Shown here: in pieces, positions 32,289-43,184 of the stretch | How positions within the stretch are numbered: position 1 is the first letter of the stretch | How the letters are laid out: every line of letters starts with the position of its first letter | Assembly: GCF_001877785.1 (NCBI RefSeq) | Contig: NZ_MINN01000074.1 | Coordinates: 558,001 to 622,000, forward strand | Direction of reading: 5' to 3' | Length of the DNA: 64,000 nt | Origin: Rossellomorea aquimaris | GTDB lineage: Bacteria; Bacillota; Bacilli; Bacillales; Bacillaceae_B | Translations under genes and position numbers: made by a program | Notes under the pieces: model-generated | What the model was told of the DNA's origin: nothing | Database searches by the model: none | Seen by the model: the letters and a program-made list of their open reading frames with translations, nothing else

Positions 32289-34649
32289 TTATGCATTTTG
32301 CTCTTCAGAAGGTTTGCCTACAAGTACTGTCCGAGGCTTGCTTCCTTCGTAAGGGCCGACTACCCCTCTTACTTCCATCTCGTCTATCAATCGTGCAGCA
32401 CGCGTATATCCGATCCTGAATCTGCGCTGCAGCATCGACACAGAGGCTGTTTGCATCTCCGCAATTAATTGCACGGCATCTTTATACAACTCATCTTCAG
32501 CTTCACCGCTCCCTGAATCCTCAGGTATATCATCCGGGATCATTTCTTCCTGATACTGTGCTCTTTGCTGGGAGATCACGAAATCCACAATATCTTCTAC
32601 TTCCTCGTCCGACAGGAAGGCACCCTGTACCCTTGTCGGCTTGGATGCACCTACAGGCATGAACAGCATATCCCCCCTGCCCAGTAATTTTTCTGCTCCG
32701 CCGGAGTCAAGTATGGTTCTGGAATCTGTCTGGGAAGATACCGCAAAGGCAATCCGGGAAGGAATATTGGCTTTGATTACACCCGTAATGACATCAACGG
32801 ACGGCCTCTGGGTGGCAATGATCAGATGGATCCCTGCAGCACGTGCCATTTGGGCGAGCCGGGTGATGGCATCTTCCACATCATTCGATGCCACCATCAT
32901 CAAGTCTGCCAATTCATCCACGATTACGACGATGTACGGAAGCAGCGGCTGCTTCTCTTCATTTTCTATATTCTGCCTTTTCACATAGTCATTGTAGCCT
33001 TCAATATTTCTTGTTCCCGTATGCGAAAACAATTCATAGCGCCTTTCCATTTCACTGACCACTTTCTTCAGTGCCTGTGATGCTTTCTTGGCGTCCGTTA
33101 CAACCGGTGCCAGCAGATGCGGAACCCCGTTATATACATTCAATTCCACCATCTTTGGGTCGATCATCATCAACTTTACTTCATGAGGTTTAGCCCGCAT
33201 TAAAATGCTGGTTATGATACCGTTGATGCAGACACTTTTACCACTTCCCGTTGCTCCGGCAACAAGCAAGTGAGGCATTTTATTGAGCTCTGCAAGCACA
33301 GCTTCCCCTGTAATATCCCTGCCAAGCCCTATCTGGAGTTTTGAGTCTGGTTTATTATGCTGCTTGGATTCCAATACTTCCCGCAGGGATACCATGGCTA
33401 CTTCGGAATTGGGAACTTCAATACCGATGGCTGATTTTCCTGGTATCGGTGCCTCTATCCTGATATCTTTGGCAGCAAGGGCCAGCGCCAGGTCATCACT
33501 CAGGTTAACGATTCTGCTGACTTTCACACCGACATCCGGGTGGACTTCGTACTTGGTAACGGCCGGGCCCAGATGAACCTGTGTCACCTTCGCTTTTACC
33601 CCGAAGCTTTGAAACGTCCTTTCCAGCTTTGCTGCATTTGCATGGATCAACTGATATTCATTGCTTTGGTCAGTTTGTTTTGGACTTTTTAAAAGCGTCA
33701 GAGAAGGAAGCTTGTAATCTTTATTTTCCACTTCGGTAAATGTGATGGGCGGCGTTGATTCAGATTCTTCCTCACTATTATTCTGTGACCCGGCTTCCTT
33801 AGCCTTTTCAGTATTTTCCTCTTTCTCTTTGTCCTTCTCTGAAGGCATCCCTCCGTATGCCCTTTCTGCAAAATTGGAAATGATCGGCTCAATCTTTTCT
33901 TCTTCTTCAGAATTCGGCTGTGGAACTGATGCTTCTTGCTTTTTCATATCGCTGTTTGCTTTTTGTTGTTTTTGCTGCTTCTCCACTTTTTTATTTTCTT
34001 TGGATTCCTTCCATTCACTCATGTCAGTCTTAAAAGCTGCCCATTGGCCGCTTAGGAATTCACGAAAACGCAAGCCGGCCTTCCCCAATACTTCGCCAAG
34101 CGATTTCCCCGTCACCAGGATGATGCCGATTAATATAAATGTGGCACTTACAATCCTTGCTCCCTGGGAGTCAAACAGGAAGTACGAAACAGCAAATAAT
34201 ATACTGCCTATCATTCCCCCGCCCAGGTCAGTTGTACTGGTTTCGCCGTTGACGTCCATCCAGAACAAATCCCATGTATTCATAATCACGCTCGGATTCT
34301 CAAAGATGCCGTCATTGGAGAGGAGATCAAATAATTTCACATGACTTAATAGTAAAAAGCTGGCGACAATGATATATAGTCCGAGCAATCGTCTGCTGAA
34401 CAGCAGTGGGACTTCCCTTTTTACCATCAGGTATCCTGCGATATAGAGAACCCATAATAAGGCAGCCATATACCATTCCCCCAAGAAAAACCGAAAGAAA
34501 TAGACGAATGCCTTTCCGACTGCACCAAGCTCGATGATTGAGATCAAACTCAAAGCTATCAATGCCAGCCCGGTGATTTCATATTTAATCGTTTTTTTCA
34601 GAGAATCAGTTGTTGAAGAACGTTTCTTTCGCTTTTTCCTTTTTGCCAA
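32289..34649 (-). CDS. spoIIIE: DNA translocase SpoIIIE (FtsK family)
   Basis: 786 residues, TTG start after AGGTGA. Four membrane helices in the first 170 residues, a charged linker ([25 protein letters not shown]), then the motor: Walker [11 protein letters not shown], Walker [13 protein letters not shown], and the C-terminal gamma winged helix ([23 protein letters not shown]) that reads DNA polarity. It pumps the chromosome into the forespore during sporulation. Length equals B. subtilis SpoIIIE within a residue or so. Confidence 0.96.
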   Translation of the reverse strand: MAKRKKRKKRSSTTDSLKKTIKYEITGLALIALSLISIIELGAVGKAFVYFFRFFLGEWYMAALLWVLYIAGYLMVKREVPLLFSRRLLGLYIIVASFLLLSHVKLFDLLSNDGIFENPSVIMNTWDLFWMDVNGETSTTDLGGGMIGSILFAVSYFLFDSQGARIVSATFILIGIILVTGKSLGEVLGKAGLRFREFLSGQWAAFKTDMSEWKESKENKKVEKQQKQQKANSDMKKQEASVPQPNSEEEEKIEPIISNFAERAYGGMPSEKDKEKEENTEKAKEAGSQNNSEEESESTPPITFTEVENKDYKLPSLTLLKSPKQTDQSNEYQLIHANAAKLERTFQSFGVKAKVTQVHLGPAVTKYEVHPDVGVKVSRIVNLSDDLALALAAKDIRIEAPIPGKSAIGIEVPNSEVAMVSLREVLESKQHNKPDSKLQIGLGRDITGEAVLAELNKMPHLLVAGATGSGKSVCINGIITSILMRAKPHEVKLMMIDPKMVELNVYNGVPHLLAPVVTDAKKASQALKKVVSEMERRYELFSHTGTRNIEGYNDYVKRQNIENEEKQPLLPYIVVIVDELADLMMVASNDVEDAITRLAQMARAAGIHLIIATQRPSVDVITGVIKANIPSRIAFAVSSQTDSRTILDSGGAEKLLGRGDMLFMPVGASKPTRVQGAFLSDEEVEDIVDFVISQQRAQYQEEMIPDDIPEDSGSGEAEDELYKDAVQLIAEMQTASVSMLQRRFRIGYTRAARLIDEMEVRGVVGPYEGSKPRTVLVGKPSEEQNA

Positions 34650-34731
34650 TATGTTTCACCTAAATTCCTTAAATTCTCTGTTGGTATGTAATTGAAGAAA
34701 GGGCCGATCACTTGGGGCATATCATGTGCCT

Positions 34732-34747
34732 AAGGTGTCAGACCCTT
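34732..34747. promoter_or_regulatory. Imperfect palindrome upstream of spoIIIE
   Basis: AAGGTGTCAGACCCTT is symmetric except at three positions and shares the GTC.GAC core with sites near nupO and the GntR gene. It could be an operator or a dispersed repeat remnant. Confidence 0.35.
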
Positions 34748-34827
34748 CCCGGTAAAATGGATATAAGTTTACATCACAGATTCAACCTTATTATATCATA
34801 TCCAATATTTACAGAAAATCCTCTTTG

Positions 34828-35034
34828 TTAATTCGGGATAAATTCCCCCGGACAAATTGTGCTGTTCATGTAATGTGCGGGATCACTGCTCATTATTCTG
34901 ATGATACGGTATTTATCTTCGACTTTTTGAACAAGAAGGGGAACTCCCTGATGCTCCACCATCATCTGTCCGCTGAATTCTTCTGTATCTGTGGGGTATA
35001 CCTGCTCCTGAGGGACCATTGTATATAAAATCAT
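34828..35034 (-). CDS. ylzJ: YlzJ-like protein
   Basis: 68 residues, [16 protein letters not shown] onward, with the conserved [23 protein letters not shown] core of the YlzJ family, unknown function. Its ATG overlaps the tepA stop by four bases (ATGA), so it is translationally coupled to tepA, the usual arrangement. Confidence 0.92.
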   Translation of the reverse strand: MILYTMVPQEQVYPTDTEEFSGQMMVEHQGVPLLVQKVEDKYRIIRIMSSDPAHYMNSTICPGEFIPN

Positions 35035-35798
35035 TGAATCAGACCTTCTTTTTCATCGCTTTGTTTTTTAATTTCTATCAATTCATTGATTTTCCGGATG
35101 GCAGAACCTATGCCCCCTATACCGTCAATCAATCCATATTCTACGGCGTCATCCCCTACCACGTTTGTTCCAATGTCACGGGTCAGGTTCCCTTTGGCAA
35201 ACATGAGATCCTTAAATGCTTCTTCTGAAATATTACTGTGCTTGGTCACAAAGCTGACGACACGTTCCTGCATTTTATCGAGATATTCAAATGTCTGGGG
35301 AACACCGATGACCAGACCCGTCAGCCTCACAGGGTGGATGGTCATGGTGGCGGTGCTTGCAATGTACGAAAAATCACAGGATACAGCAATCGGGACCCCG
35401 ATGCTGTGCCCGCCTCCCAATACTACTGATACAGTAGGCTTCGATAAAGAAGCAATCATTTCAGATATGGCAAGGCCTGCTTCAACGTCACCTCCGACAG
35501 TATTAAGAACGACCACCAACCCTTCTATTTTTGGGTTTTGCTCTATCGCCACTAATTGCGGGATCACATGTTCATATTTCGTCGTTTTGTTTTGGGGTGG
35601 AAGCTGCATATGACCTTCTATTTGTCCTATAATCGTCAAACAGTGAATATTGGAGTCTTGAGAAAGCTGAGGTACATTGGTCTGGCCAAGCTGCTGGATT
35701 TTTTCCATCAAACCTGATGGCTTGCCTTTTCCATCTTCGTCATTTTTATTCGGCTGAGCCGGCTGCTCTTCATTCATGTTCATCTGATTCTCGTTCAT
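35031..35798 (-). CDS. tepA: ClpP-like translocation-enhancing protein TepA
   Basis: 255 residues. Crotonase/ClpP fold with [25 protein letters not shown], then the nucleophile-type region [17 protein letters not shown] and [10 protein letters not shown]. In B. subtilis TepA aids protein translocation and degrades small acid-soluble-like and secretory peptides. A hydrophilic Asn/Gln-rich N-terminus of about 50 residues precedes the fold. ATG at 35798 after AAGGAGA. Confidence 0.93.
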   Translation of the reverse strand: MNENQMNMNEEQPAQPNKNDEDGKGKPSGLMEKIQQLGQTNVPQLSQDSNIHCLTIIGQIEGHMQLPPQNKTTKYEHVIPQLVAIEQNPKIEGLVVVLNTVGGDVEAGLAISEMIASLSKPTVSVVLGGGHSIGVPIAVSCDFSYIASTATMTIHPVRLTGLVIGVPQTFEYLDKMQERVVSFVTKHSNISEEAFKDLMFAKGNLTRDIGTNVVGDDAVEYGLIDGIGGIGSAIRKINELIEIKKQSDEKEGLIQ

Positions 35799-35901
35799 AG
35801 TGACATCTCCTTTTTCAAGTCCTTCTGTTGTTATTATTTTTATAAGAGTGTCATTTCATACTACTTAACGTTTGTACTGCAAAGTTTGAATCACAATATA
35901 A

Positions 35902-35943
35902 AGAAAAAAAGCTATCCGCTTATACTAAGCAGACAGCTTTTTC
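35902..35943 (-). terminator. Intrinsic terminator of rnjB
   Basis: On the minus strand AAAAAGCTGTCTGCTT and AAGCGGATAGCTTTTTTT, directly after the rnjB stop. Confidence 0.85.
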
Positions 35944-35958
35944 AGCATTTTTAGGAGA

Positions 35959-37626
35959 CTACACTTCCATGATGATTGGAAGGATCATAGGGCGTCTTCT
36001 CGTTTTGTTGAATAGGTAATAGTTAAGCTGGTCGCGGATATCCTGCTTGATGGCAGACCATTCAAAAGAGCCTTTTTGGAGGTATGTCTGCACGACGTCG
36101 GTGACGATTCCCGAGGCACCTTCAATCAGTTCCTCCGATTCCCTTACATATACGAATCCCCGTGAAATGATCTCAGGTCCCGCTACAATTGCTTTCGTCT
36201 TTCGGTTGATGGTAACCACCACTGTGAAAACACCGTCTTCTGATAGAAGCTTGCGGTCGCGAAGGACGATATTTCCGACATCCCCGACTCCGCTTCCATC
36301 AATTAGTACATTCCCTGCCTGCACCCTGCCGCTCATTTTCATTTTTCCCTCTTTATATTCAAGGACATCGCCTTTATCCAGGATAAATATCTTTCTGTAT
36401 GGCAGCCCGATGTCATGTGCCAGCTGAGAGTGTGCCACCAGCATCTTGTATTCCCCTTGGATCGGAACAAAATGCTTCGGTTTCATGATATTTAACATGA
36501 ATTTTAAATCCTCTTGACTGCCATGTCCGGAAACATGGACTTTCTTGTTTGCTGTCAGTACATCTGCACCGGCTTTGAATAACATGTTGATTGTCCGTCC
36601 GACTATCACTTCCATCCCGGGAGATGGCGTAGCTGTGATGAGTACAGTATCGCCGGATGTGATATTGACGAGCCGGTGGGATTTCTTAGCCATCCTCTGC
36701 AGTGCTTCAAATGGTTCACCCTGGTTACCGGTGGCAACTATGACGATTTCATCATTTGGGTATTCTTCAATTTCATCAAGCGAAATCATGATTCCGTCGC
36801 GGATGTGAAGGTATCCCAGTTTTAAAGCAATATCATATACCCGCTTCAAGCTTTTGCCTACGACTGCGACTTTACGGTTGTTTTGCTCTGCAGCATCAAA
36901 GACCTGCTGCAGGCGGATCAAGTTTGAAGCAAAGCATGCAACGATGATCCTGCCTTTTGCTGTGCGGAACGTTTCAGTCAGCTGATTGGCAATGACTGCT
37001 TCCGATGTCGTGTATCCAGGTCTTTCCGCCTCCGTACTATCCGATAACAGACATAATACCCCGCTGTCACCGATTGCAGCCATCTTTCCCAGGTCCGGCC
37101 TGTATAGGTGTTTCGCGGATTGGTCGAACTTAAATTCCCCGGTATGTACAATTGCACCTTCAGATGTATGTATACACACTCCAACCGAGTCAGGGATGCT
37201 GTGGGTGGTCCTGAAGAAAGAAACCTGTACGCCATCAAAGTTCAACATACTGTCAGTATGTACTGTGAAGAATTTCACATCATCCGGAACCTTGGCGTCC
37301 TTTAATCTTGCTTTGACCAATGCATTCGTCAATTTCGTTCCATACACCGGAGCTTTTATTTTGCTTACTACATATGATATTGCACCGATGCTGTCTTCAT
37401 GGCCATGTGTCAGGAAAATTCCTTTCACTCGATCTTTATTTTCAATCAAGTACTGGATATCGGGAATGACGATATCAATTCCCAGCATTTCATTTTCAGG
37501 GAACATCAGACCCGCATCGATGATGAAGATTTCATGGTCCACTTCCACTACGTACATATTCTTACCGATTTCACCTACTCCGCCTAATGGAATTATGCGG
37601 ATTGCATCATTTTTTGTCTTACTCAC
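35959..37626 (-). CDS. rnjB: Ribonuclease J2
   Basis: 555 residues, GTG start after AGGAGGACA. Metallo-beta-lactamase/beta-CASP fold: FLTHGHEDSIGAISYV, HSIPDSVGV, HTGEFKFD, and GHGSQEDLKFM with the C-terminal domain. The metal motif is HGHEDS rather than the HxHxDH of RNase J1, a difference characteristic of the less active J2 type, which pairs with RNase J1. It acts in 5' to 3' RNA turnover. Its position next to dapA and tepA matches B. subtilis. Confidence 0.95.
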   Translation of the reverse strand: MSKTKNDAIRIIPLGGVGEIGKNMYVVEVDHEIFIIDAGLMFPENEMLGIDIVIPDIQYLIENKDRVKGIFLTHGHEDSIGAISYVVSKIKAPVYGTKLTNALVKARLKDAKVPDDVKFFTVHTDSMLNFDGVQVSFFRTTHSIPDSVGVCIHTSEGAIVHTGEFKFDQSAKHLYRPDLGKMAAIGDSGVLCLLSDSTEAERPGYTTSEAVIANQLTETFRTAKGRIIVACFASNLIRLQQVFDAAEQNNRKVAVVGKSLKRVYDIALKLGYLHIRDGIMISLDEIEEYPNDEIVIVATGNQGEPFEALQRMAKKSHRLVNITSGDTVLITATPSPGMEVIVGRTINMLFKAGADVLTANKKVHVSGHGSQEDLKFMLNIMKPKHFVPIQGEYKMLVAHSQLAHDIGLPYRKIFILDKGDVLEYKEGKMKMSGRVQAGNVLIDGSGVGDVGNIVLRDRKLLSEDGVFTVVVTINRKTKAIVAGPEIISRGFVYVRESEELIEGASGIVTDVVQTYLQKGSFEWSAIKQDIRDQLNYYLFNKTRRRPMILPIIMEV

Positions 37627-37867
37627 AATTTGTGTCCTCCTATGCTGTGCTTCCCCGATCTATAATCAGTCATATTCATTATACTTGATACCTTTTTTCA
37701 AGTACAACCAATTTTATCCTGTAAAGGAACGTAAAGGTTCTTGTACGTTCTGCTGAATGATATCGAAGCTTGCATCATTTTTCTACGTAACTATTTCGAT
37801 ACCGGAAGTTCAAATCCTTTTTTTAATCATATATTTTTCTATTTACCCGATCACTATGTTCAAACAT

Positions 37868-37899
37868 AAAAAAATGTGCAGGATACCCTGCACATTTTT
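37868..37899 (-). terminator. Intrinsic terminator of dapA
   Basis: AAATGTGCAGG and CCTGCACATTTTT around a short loop, directly after the dapA stop; it closes the asd-dapG-dapA operon. Confidence 0.88.
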
Positions 37900-37901
37900 G
37901 A

Positions 37902-38771
37902 CTATATGCTGTTGATCAATTGGCTGAGTTTTGTTCTTTCAGCTTCGGATAATGGAATTAGCGGAAGACGTACAGAACCGACATCCAGACCTTTTAATTG
38001 CAGTGCCGTTTTTACCGGTGTCGGGCTCGGGCTAGTAAACAAGCCTTTCATAATCGGCAGCAACTTTTGATGGGTTTTGGCTGCAGAGGCAATATTGCCT
38101 TCCACAAATTGATGGATCATTTCCTGCATCTGATTCCCAATGATGTGTGAGGCAACGGAAACGATCCCGCAGCCCCCGATTGACAAGATTGGCAGTGTAA
38201 GGCCGTCATCACCGCTGTATAATGCAAAGTCATCCGTAGTTTTAGAGATGATCTCGGTCATTGCATCCAAATCTCCGCTTGCTTCTTTAACGGCTGTGAT
38301 ATTATCGATTTCTGACAATCTGATAATGGTTTCCGGTCCAATATTCACTGACGACCTGCCGGGTATGTTGTAGAGCATGACAGGCAGCGAAGTTGATCCA
38401 GCGATTACTTTAAAATGCTGATATAACCCTTCCTGACTCGGTTTATTATAATAAGGGGCCACCAGCATGATGGCATCGACGCCAGCCTCTTCTGCTTTTT
38501 TTGTCAACTCGATCGATGCATGAGTATTATTGCTTCCAGTTCCCGCGATGACCGGGATCCTGCCATCGACGACTTTTACGACATGACGGAATAAAGCGAT
38601 CTTCTCTTCTTTTGTCAGTGTCGGCGATTCCCCCGTGGTTCCAGCTATCACCAGGGAATCAGAACCGTTATCAATCAAGTAATTTATGAGCTGAGTCGTT
38701 TTAATGAAATCTATATTTCCCTTATGGTCAAATGGAGTGACCATAGCGGTAGAAACGCGTCCAAAATTCAA
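37902..38771 (-). CDS. dapA: 4-hydroxy-tetrahydrodipicolinate synthase
   Basis: 289 residues, TTG start after AAGGGGAG. TIM-barrel aldolase: GTTGESPTLT holds the Thr pair, YNIPGRSSVNI the Tyr, and AVKEASGD the Schiff-base Lys. It condenses pyruvate with aspartate semialdehyde, the branch to diaminopimelate, lysine and, in the mother cell, dipicolinate through SpoVFAB encoded upstream. Third gene of asd-dapG-dapA. Confidence 0.96.
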   Translation of the reverse strand: MNFGRVSTAMVTPFDHKGNIDFIKTTQLINYLIDNGSDSLVIAGTTGESPTLTKEEKIALFRHVVKVVDGRIPVIAGTGSNNTHASIELTKKAEEAGVDAIMLVAPYYNKPSQEGLYQHFKVIAGSTSLPVMLYNIPGRSSVNIGPETIIRLSEIDNITAVKEASGDLDAMTEIISKTTDDFALYSGDDGLTLPILSIGGCGIVSVASHIIGNQMQEMIHQFVEGNIASAAKTHQKLLPIMKGLFTSPSPTPVKTALQLKGLDVGSVRLPLIPLSEAERTKLSQLINSI

Positions 38772-38795
38772 GACTTACACTCCCCTTTACTAAAT

Positions 38796-40034
38796 CTAAC
38801 CTGCTTTGAATGTGCAATGGGCCTTCTCTAACTGAAACGCATCATGAAGTGCATTCACTGCACGGATTAATTCACTTTCCTTCACCAGCACCCAAATCGT
38901 CGTATGGCTGTCTGCTGATTGAAGTATTCTGATCCCATTGTCGGACAGAGATGTCACGATTGCCGAAGTGACGCCAGGAACCCCGGTCATCCCGCCTCCG
39001 ACTACCGAAATCTTGGCACAGTTTTCTTCTACAGCGGGATCGTAACCTTTTTTCTTTAAAGTCGCTATCGCTTTTCCTGCAAGAGGAGAAGCCACGGTGT
39101 AAACGACCCCGCGTGGAGAGATATTGATGAAATCAACGCTGATCCCCTCATTCGCCATCGCTTTGAATACTTCAGCCTGAAGGTTATACTGATCCTTTTT
39201 TGCGAAAACTTTAATCTGGGTAAGCTGACTTACATGGGCAATACCTGTGACAGGGTGGTTTCTGAATTCTTTGTGTGCCTTCGTATTTTCGGCTGTCGTC
39301 ACCAATGTTCCCTCACTCATCGAGTAGGTGGACCGTATCCTGATCGGGATACTCGAATTCATGGCAATCTCAACTGCCCTCGGGTGGATCACTTTCGCCC
39401 CCTGATAAGCCATATTACAAACTTCATTGTATGACACAACCGAAATCGGCCTTGCTTTTGCCGATATCCTCGGATCTGCCGTCATCACACCCTCGACATC
39501 TGTAAAAATATCAATATATTCAGCTTTCAGTGCAGCTCCAAGTGCAGAAGCAGAAGTGTCGCTGCCTCCCCTGCCAATTGTGGTGATATCTCCATCTTTT
39601 GTCGCACCCTGAAAACCAGCAACGACTACAGCATCATGATTTTCAAGCTCCTGGTACAAACGGCTGCATCTCATTTCTATGATTTTTGCTTTTGTAAAAT
39701 CATTGTTTGTAACGAAGCCCGCCTGAGCCCCTGTCAATGCTGTTGAACGGATGCCCTTATCAAGCAGCATCGTGGAGAAAACCAGACTGGAGATAATTTC
39801 ACCGCAAGATAACAGCAGGTCCTGTTCTCTTTTACTTACAAGAGCATTCTGTCCTCCGATCAAGGATAATAGAGAGTCTGTGGCGTATGGTTCTCCCTTC
39901 CTTCCCATTGCAGAGACCACTACTACCACCTTATAACCTTTATCAATCGCTCCTTTAATATGAGCAAGTGCCTTCATACGGCTTGCTTCATCCCGCACAG
40001 ATGTTCCACCAAATTTTTGAACGATCACTTTCAT
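38796..40034 (-). CDS. dapG: Aspartokinase I (diaminopimelate-sensitive type)
   Basis: 412 residues. N-terminal kinase domain VQKFGGTSVRDE, with GRGGSDTSASALGAALKAEY for the ATP/aspartate site, and two C-terminal ACT domains (ITQIKVFAKKDQ; KISVVGGGMTGVPGVTSAIV). It phosphorylates aspartate. In B. subtilis DapG is inhibited by meso-diaminopimelate. No lysine riboswitch is present upstream, in line with that mode of control. Confidence 0.95.
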   Translation of the reverse strand: MKVIVQKFGGTSVRDEASRMKALAHIKGAIDKGYKVVVVVSAMGRKGEPYATDSLLSLIGGQNALVSKREQDLLLSCGEIISSLVFSTMLLDKGIRSTALTGAQAGFVTNNDFTKAKIIEMRCSRLYQELENHDAVVVAGFQGATKDGDITTIGRGGSDTSASALGAALKAEYIDIFTDVEGVMTADPRISAKARPISVVSYNEVCNMAYQGAKVIHPRAVEIAMNSSIPIRIRSTYSMSEGTLVTTAENTKAHKEFRNHPVTGIAHVSQLTQIKVFAKKDQYNLQAEVFKAMANEGISVDFINISPRGVVYTVASPLAGKAIATLKKKGYDPAVEENCAKISVVGGGMTGVPGVTSAIVTSLSDNGIRILQSADSHTTIWVLVKESELIRAVNALHDAFQLEKAHCTFKAG

Positions 40035-40124
40035 GACTACACCTCATTGTCAATGTTCAAGAGGCATGAAGGAAGCGAATTGGCTGATAATGGGATGCGA
40101 ATAGTAGAAGGATGATCCTCTTAT

Positions 40125-41171
40125 TTATTTCACTAATCCAAGCTTAACAAGGCTTTCAGCAATCTGAACTGAGTTCCATGCTGCGCCTTTCAATAAATTG
40201 TCTGAAACAATCCACATATGGAATCCATTGTCTTCGTCTAAATCTTTACGAATCCTGCCCACAAATACATCAGGCTTTCCTACAGCATAGGCAGGCATCG
40301 GATATACCTGCTCTTCAGGGATATCCTGAAGTGTTACGCCTGGTGCTTCTTTCAGCAGGGATTGCAGTTCTTTTACTGAGACGGAATCCTTTTCTACTTC
40401 AATATATACACTTTCTGAGTGACCTGTTACAACAGGAAGCCTCACGCAAGTCGCAGATACTTTCAGTGACGGCATATGCATGATCTTCTTTGTTTCATTG
40501 ATCATCTTCATTTCTTCGAACGTAAATCCATTATCCTGGAACATATCGATTTGAGGAACAGCGTTGAAAGCGATCTGGTAATGTTTCTTATCCCCTTTTA
40601 CAGGAAGTACAGAGGGCTCAAATGAGTCCCCGTTTAAGATCGCCCTTGATTGTTCATGCATTTCGTCAATCGCTGCAGCCCCTGCTCCTGATACTGCCTG
40701 ATAAGTAGATACAATCACTTTCGTTAATCCATATTCTTTTCGGACGGGCTCAAGAGCCGCTACCATTTGGATTGTGGAGCAGTTTGGATTGGCAATGATC
40801 CCTTTATGAAGCTTGATATCTTCTTCATTTACTTCTGGTACAACCAGTGGTACATCGGGGTCCATACGGTAAGCACTTGTATTATCCACCACGATGGCAC
40901 CGCGTTTTACAGCTTCAGGAGCAAGCAGCTTGGATACACTTCCCCCGGCACTGAATAGGGCAATATCAACTCCTTCGAAGCTTTCCGGTTTAGCTTCTTC
41001 CACCTTCCATTCTTTCCCTCTGAAAGTGACAGTCGATCCTGCTGAACGGGCTGATGATAGTAAAGTCAGCTGTTTTATCGGAAAATCCCTTTTATCTAAT
41101 GTATGAAGCATTTGTTGGCCGACAGCACCCGTCGCTCCGACCACTGCTACATGATAACCACTTGTATTCAA
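40125..41171 (-). CDS. asd: Aspartate-semialdehyde dehydrogenase
   Basis: 348 residues. [18 protein letters not shown] binds [14 protein letters not shown] has the catalytic Cys, and [15 protein letters not shown] the catalytic His region. The start is taken as TTG at 41171 (AAGGAG nine bases ahead); the longer in-frame start adds 20 residues not seen in the family. It converts aspartyl phosphate to aspartate semialdehyde and heads the asd-dapG-dapA operon just after spoVFB. Confidence 0.95.
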   Translation of the reverse strand: MNTSGYHVAVVGATGAVGQQMLHTLDKRDFPIKQLTLLSSARSAGSTVTFRGKEWKVEEAKPESFEGVDIALFSAGGSVSKLLAPEAVKRGAIVVDNTSAYRMDPDVPLVVPEVNEEDIKLHKGIIANPNCSTIQMVAALEPVRKEYGLTKVIVSTYQAVSGAGAAAIDEMHEQSRAILNGDSFEPSVLPVKGDKKHYQIAFNAVPQIDMFQDNGFTFEEMKMINETKKIMHMPSLKVSATCVRLPVVTGHSESVYIEVEKDSVSVKELQSLLKEAPGVTLQDIPEEQVYPMPAYAVGKPDVFVGRIRKDLDEDNGFHMWIVSDNLLKGAAWNSVQIAESLVKLGLVK

Positions 41172-41309
41172 AACTCTTCTCTCCTTCCAGCCGTTTATGT
41201 TCTCTAATAGTAGTAAAAACAATTTAGTCATTTACTATAATAAAGGTTATTTTAACATAAACAATTATTTGACAATAGTGGTTTTTTTGATGATTTATAA
41301 ATATGCATG

Positions 41310-41348
41310 AAAAGAAGGCCATCCAACCGGCAGATGATAGCCTTCAAA
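41310..41348 (-). terminator. Intrinsic terminator of spoVFAB
   Basis: On the minus strand GAAGGCTATC and GATGGCCTTC with TTTTCATG after; it separates the sporulation-specific spoVF transcript from asd. Confidence 0.8.
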
Positions 41349-41352
41349 GAAA

Positions 41353-41946
41353 TCAATCTAAGAATTTTTCAATTATGACTGGCTGAAGTTGTTTTCCTTC
41401 TATAGCAGCTTCAATCGTCTCTTGAATCAACGTCATTCTTGCAACCATTGACTTAGGTTTGTTTTCCGGGGCATCCTGGCCGAATGGTATAAAATAAATA
41501 TCTTTGGTCGAAATCAGCCTCATTAGATTAATGCCGTTCAATCCCAATGCATCATTTGTCGATATCCCCAATACGACAGGACGGTGATTCCGCAGGGTGG
41601 CTTTTGCAGCCATAAGTACCGGTGAATCTGTCATGGCGTTCGCAAATTTACTCATCGAATTTCCGGTGAGCGGGGCGATCACCATGCAGTCCAAAGGTAT
41701 TTTGGGTCCTAACGGCTCTGCTTTAACAATAGAATCGATCACCCTGTGCCCTGTGACATCTTCAATTCTCTTGATCCAGTCTTCCCCTTTTCCAAATCTC
41801 GTTTCCGTATTCATTACCGTAGAGGTCACGATTGGCATCACTTCTGCCCCGTTATTAACCAGTCTTTCAATTTCAGGGAATACTGCATCGTACGTACAAT
41901 GTGAGCCTGTTAATCCAAATCCGATCCGTTTTCCTTTAATACTCAA
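41353..41946 (-). CDS. spoVFB: Dipicolinate synthase subunit B
   Basis: 197 residues, TTG start overlapping the spoVFA stop by four bases (TTGA). Flavoprotein fold: GKRIGFGLTGSHCTYDAVFPEI and MVIAPLTGNSMSKFANAMTDSPVLMAAKATLRN. With subunit A it makes dipicolinic acid in the mother cell for transport into the spore core. Confidence 0.95.
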   Translation of the reverse strand: MSIKGKRIGFGLTGSHCTYDAVFPEIERLVNNGAEVMPIVTSTVMNTETRFGKGEDWIKRIEDVTGHRVIDSIVKAEPLGPKIPLDCMVIAPLTGNSMSKFANAMTDSPVLMAAKATLRNHRPVVLGISTNDALGLNGINLMRLISTKDIYFIPFGQDAPENKPKSMVARMTLIQETIEAAIEGKQLQPVIIEKFLD

Positions 41947-42845
41947 GTTAAGCTCTCCTTTCCAGAATCAAAATCTTCTTCAAGAAGCTGCGCCAAAACA
42001 TTTGCTAATATCTGACCGGCCGTTTTCGGGGCGACAATTCCAGGAAGTCCCGGTGCCAACAGCGCTTTTATCCCCCTTTTTTCCGCATAACGGAAGTCGG
42101 TCCCACCCGGTTTGGATGCCAAATCAATGATAAGGGTGTGAGGAGGCATCTTTGCAATCACATTCGCTTTTATAATGGAAGTAGGAATGGTATTAATGCA
42201 GATATCACAGTTTTCGACTTCCTTAGTCAATTGGTCCAGATGGAATGCATCCAGCCCCATTTCCGTGATCCTGGCAAGGTGTTCGCTTTTTCTTGCCCCC
42301 ACTTTTACCTTAGCGCCTAAATTACTGAATGTCCTGGCCACGCTCATGCCCACTCTTCCAAGTCCCAGAACGACAATGGAAGACCCATGTATAGTAAAAT
42401 CGGTATGTTGAATAGCCATCATAATTGTCCCTTCTACAGTAGGAATTGAATTATAGATGGCGACATCATCTCTCTCAAATAACTGAACCAGTTTCCGGTT
42501 TGTTGATTTCACTATGTTATCCAAGTATTTATTGCTAATTCCTGAATAGATCGTACAGTGCTCTGGCGTCTGGGATACGAGATCTTCACTGAGACAAATT
42601 TTTTCATTTGAAAAGATCGTATCGATTTCTCCTTGTAGATTCGTGCCGGGAACAGGTAAGATGATGGCATCCATTATGGAGAAATCTACCTCACCTAATT
42701 TTTCTTTCACAGCCCCTGTAAAGGCATGATCCAACTGTTCAAAACCAACCAGAGAAATCTTCGCATCCAGCTCTGTCAGCTTGCGAATGATCTCCAGCTG
42801 GCGAGCATCTCCGCCTAGAACTGCGATCTGCATTCCGGTCAACAT
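41943..42845 (-). CDS. spoVFA: Dipicolinate synthase subunit A
   Basis: 300 residues. The start MLTGMQIAVLGGDARQLEIIRKL is that of the SpoVFA family (ATG 42845; an in-frame GTG lies four codons earlier). A second dinucleotide-binding motif VLGLGRVGMSVARTFSNLGAKVKVGARK follows in the middle. It oxidises the DapA product to dipicolinate together with SpoVFB, normally under sigma-K. The gap upstream is filled with repeats (42935..43340). Confidence 0.96.
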   Translation of the reverse strand: MLTGMQIAVLGGDARQLEIIRKLTELDAKISLVGFEQLDHAFTGAVKEKLGEVDFSIMDAIILPVPGTNLQGEIDTIFSNEKICLSEDLVSQTPEHCTIYSGISNKYLDNIVKSTNRKLVQLFERDDVAIYNSIPTVEGTIMMAIQHTDFTIHGSSIVVLGLGRVGMSVARTFSNLGAKVKVGARKSEHLARITEMGLDAFHLDQLTKEVENCDICINTIPTSIIKANVIAKMPPHTLIIDLASKPGGTDFRYAEKRGIKALLAPGLPGIVAPKTAGQILANVLAQLLEEDFDSGKESLT

Positions 42846-42934
42846 CACTGCTTTCACCTTCTTTTAACATAATCGCTATTCTAAATCCCTTTTCACTTCA
42901 ACAGTGTATGTTATCAAAACCCAATGGGTGATAA

Positions 42935-43057
42935 GAAAAGCGGAGGCGGCTTGCTCAGCCCCGACAAGCATAAGATCAATGGGCCGGGAAGGCGGTCTTT
43001 GCCTTCTTGGACCATTGATCTTATGACCTCGAGGGGCTAGTCGCCGTAGCTGGACAA
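42935..43057 (+). repeat. Structured intergenic repeat, tandem copy 1
   Basis: GGCGGCT pairs with AGTCGCC, AGCCCC with GGGGCT, CATAAGATCAATGG with CCATTGATCTTATG (14 bp), and GAAGGC/GCCTTC-type bases cap the arm. The best-paired copy of the family. Confidence 0.85.
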
Positions 43058-43060
43058 TAA

Positions 43061-43182
43061 GAAAAGCGGAGGGGCTTTGCTCAGAGGCGGGTGGCATAAG
43101 GCGGACCGGCCACGAAGGCGCTCTTTGCCTTCTTGGACGGTTTGACTTATGACATGTGCCTCTAAGCCCCGGAGCTGGACAA
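43061..43182 (+). repeat. Structured intergenic repeat, tandem copy 2
   Basis: GGGGCTT pairs with AAGCCCC, CAGAGGC with GCCTCTA, CATAAG with CTTATG, CGAAGGC with GCCTTCT. Four bases separate it from copy 1. Confidence 0.85.
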
Positions 43183-43184
43183 TA

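Noticed and set aside
32144-32419. A 91-codon plus-strand ORF overlapping the spoIIIE end
   Set aside because: It crosses the spoIIIE terminator and the 3' end of the gene; composition and position mark it as a shadow frame.
41172-41352. Lysine riboswitch before asd-dapG-dapA
   Set aside because: The gap is under 200 bases and taken up by the spoVF terminator; no lysine aptamer motifs were seen.
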